Made by a program: the position numbers and the translations under genes. From contig CABUDB010000109.1 of the NCBI GenBank assembly GCA_902490245.1, positions 1 to 6,085 of the forward strand: a stretch of DNA of 6,085 nucleotides, given 5' to 3'. Each line of letters starts with the position of its first letter. Within the stretch, counting starts at the first letter, position 1. The DNA comes from an uncultured Collinsella sp. (GTDB lineage Bacteria > Actinomycetota > Coriobacteriia > Coriobacteriales > Coriobacteriaceae). This document shows positions 6,014 through 6,085 of the stretch, one piece after another. Under the pieces are notes generated by a model. It had not been told where the DNA came from. It made no database searches and saw nothing but the letters and a program-made list of their open reading frames with translations.

Positions 6014-6085
6014 AGTACGGTCCAGTTCAATGCCATAAAGGTATTCGGAAAGAACTTAGAGCAGCTTCTCATGCAGCCTCCAATT
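6014..6085 (-). other. Leader of the amylase-MalQ gene; possible tail of an upstream gene
   Basis: These 72 bases lie upstream of the fusion gene on the - strand. All three - strand frames stop here or at the ATG. One frame ends early at TGA 6071-6069 (reading ...LEAA), one at TAA 6058-6056, and the third stays open to a TGA at 6012-6010 that overlaps the ATG. Any of them could be the end of an upstream same-strand gene, but the visible codons are too few to decide. No clear SD (best GGAC) and no convincing -35/-10 pair are visible. Confidence 0.3.

Noticed and set aside
1..6085. tRNA, rRNA, CRISPR array, riboswitch or defence/mobile system
   Set aside because: I found no cloverleaf-like segment, repeat-spacer pattern, recognisable aptamer or matching protein family. 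Genes fill nearly the whole window.

Overview
The window is ordinary chromosomal sequence from a GC-rich bacterium. My best guess is an anaerobic, gut-type actinobacterium of the class Coriobacteriia (Collinsella-like). This rests on the overall composition, on the non-classical RsmB motif I, and on a maltodextrin enzyme that fuses a GH13 amylase to a GH77 glucanotransferase. No marker gene settles the taxonomy, so treat it as inference.

Left part (1-2250, + strand): two translation-related genes in a tight operon. fmt (methionyl-tRNA formyltransferase) lacks only about its first 27 codons, which lie off the left edge. It overlaps rsmB (16S rRNA m5C967 methyltransferase) by 4 bases (ATGA). 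One gene formylates initiator tRNA; the other modifies the ribosome near the P site. Synonymous codon use drifts strongly along this operon, from T-ending codons in fmt to C-ending codons at the end of rsmB.

Middle (2251-2391): a short convergent intergenic region. It holds a 67-base imperfect palindrome that no gene explains, then a very strong GC-rich hairpin. The hairpin looks like a bidirectional terminator shared by rsmB (+) and the small gene on the - strand.

Right part (- strand): a 3297-bp gene (6013-2717) encodes a cytoplasmic GH13 alpha-amylase/neopullulanase-like enzyme fused to a complete MalQ-type 4-alpha-glucanotransferase, with all catalytic residues of both modules visible. 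A hairpin follows it, and then a 78-residue FmdB-family zinc-ribbon protein (2628-2392). The last 72 bases (6014-6085) are the upstream leader of the fusion gene and possibly the tail of another gene.

No mobile element, CRISPR array, tRNA/rRNA gene or defence system is visible. The most interesting items are the unexplained intergenic palindrome, the two-enzyme fusion and the codon-use gradient. I found nothing that justifies claiming a new biological system.
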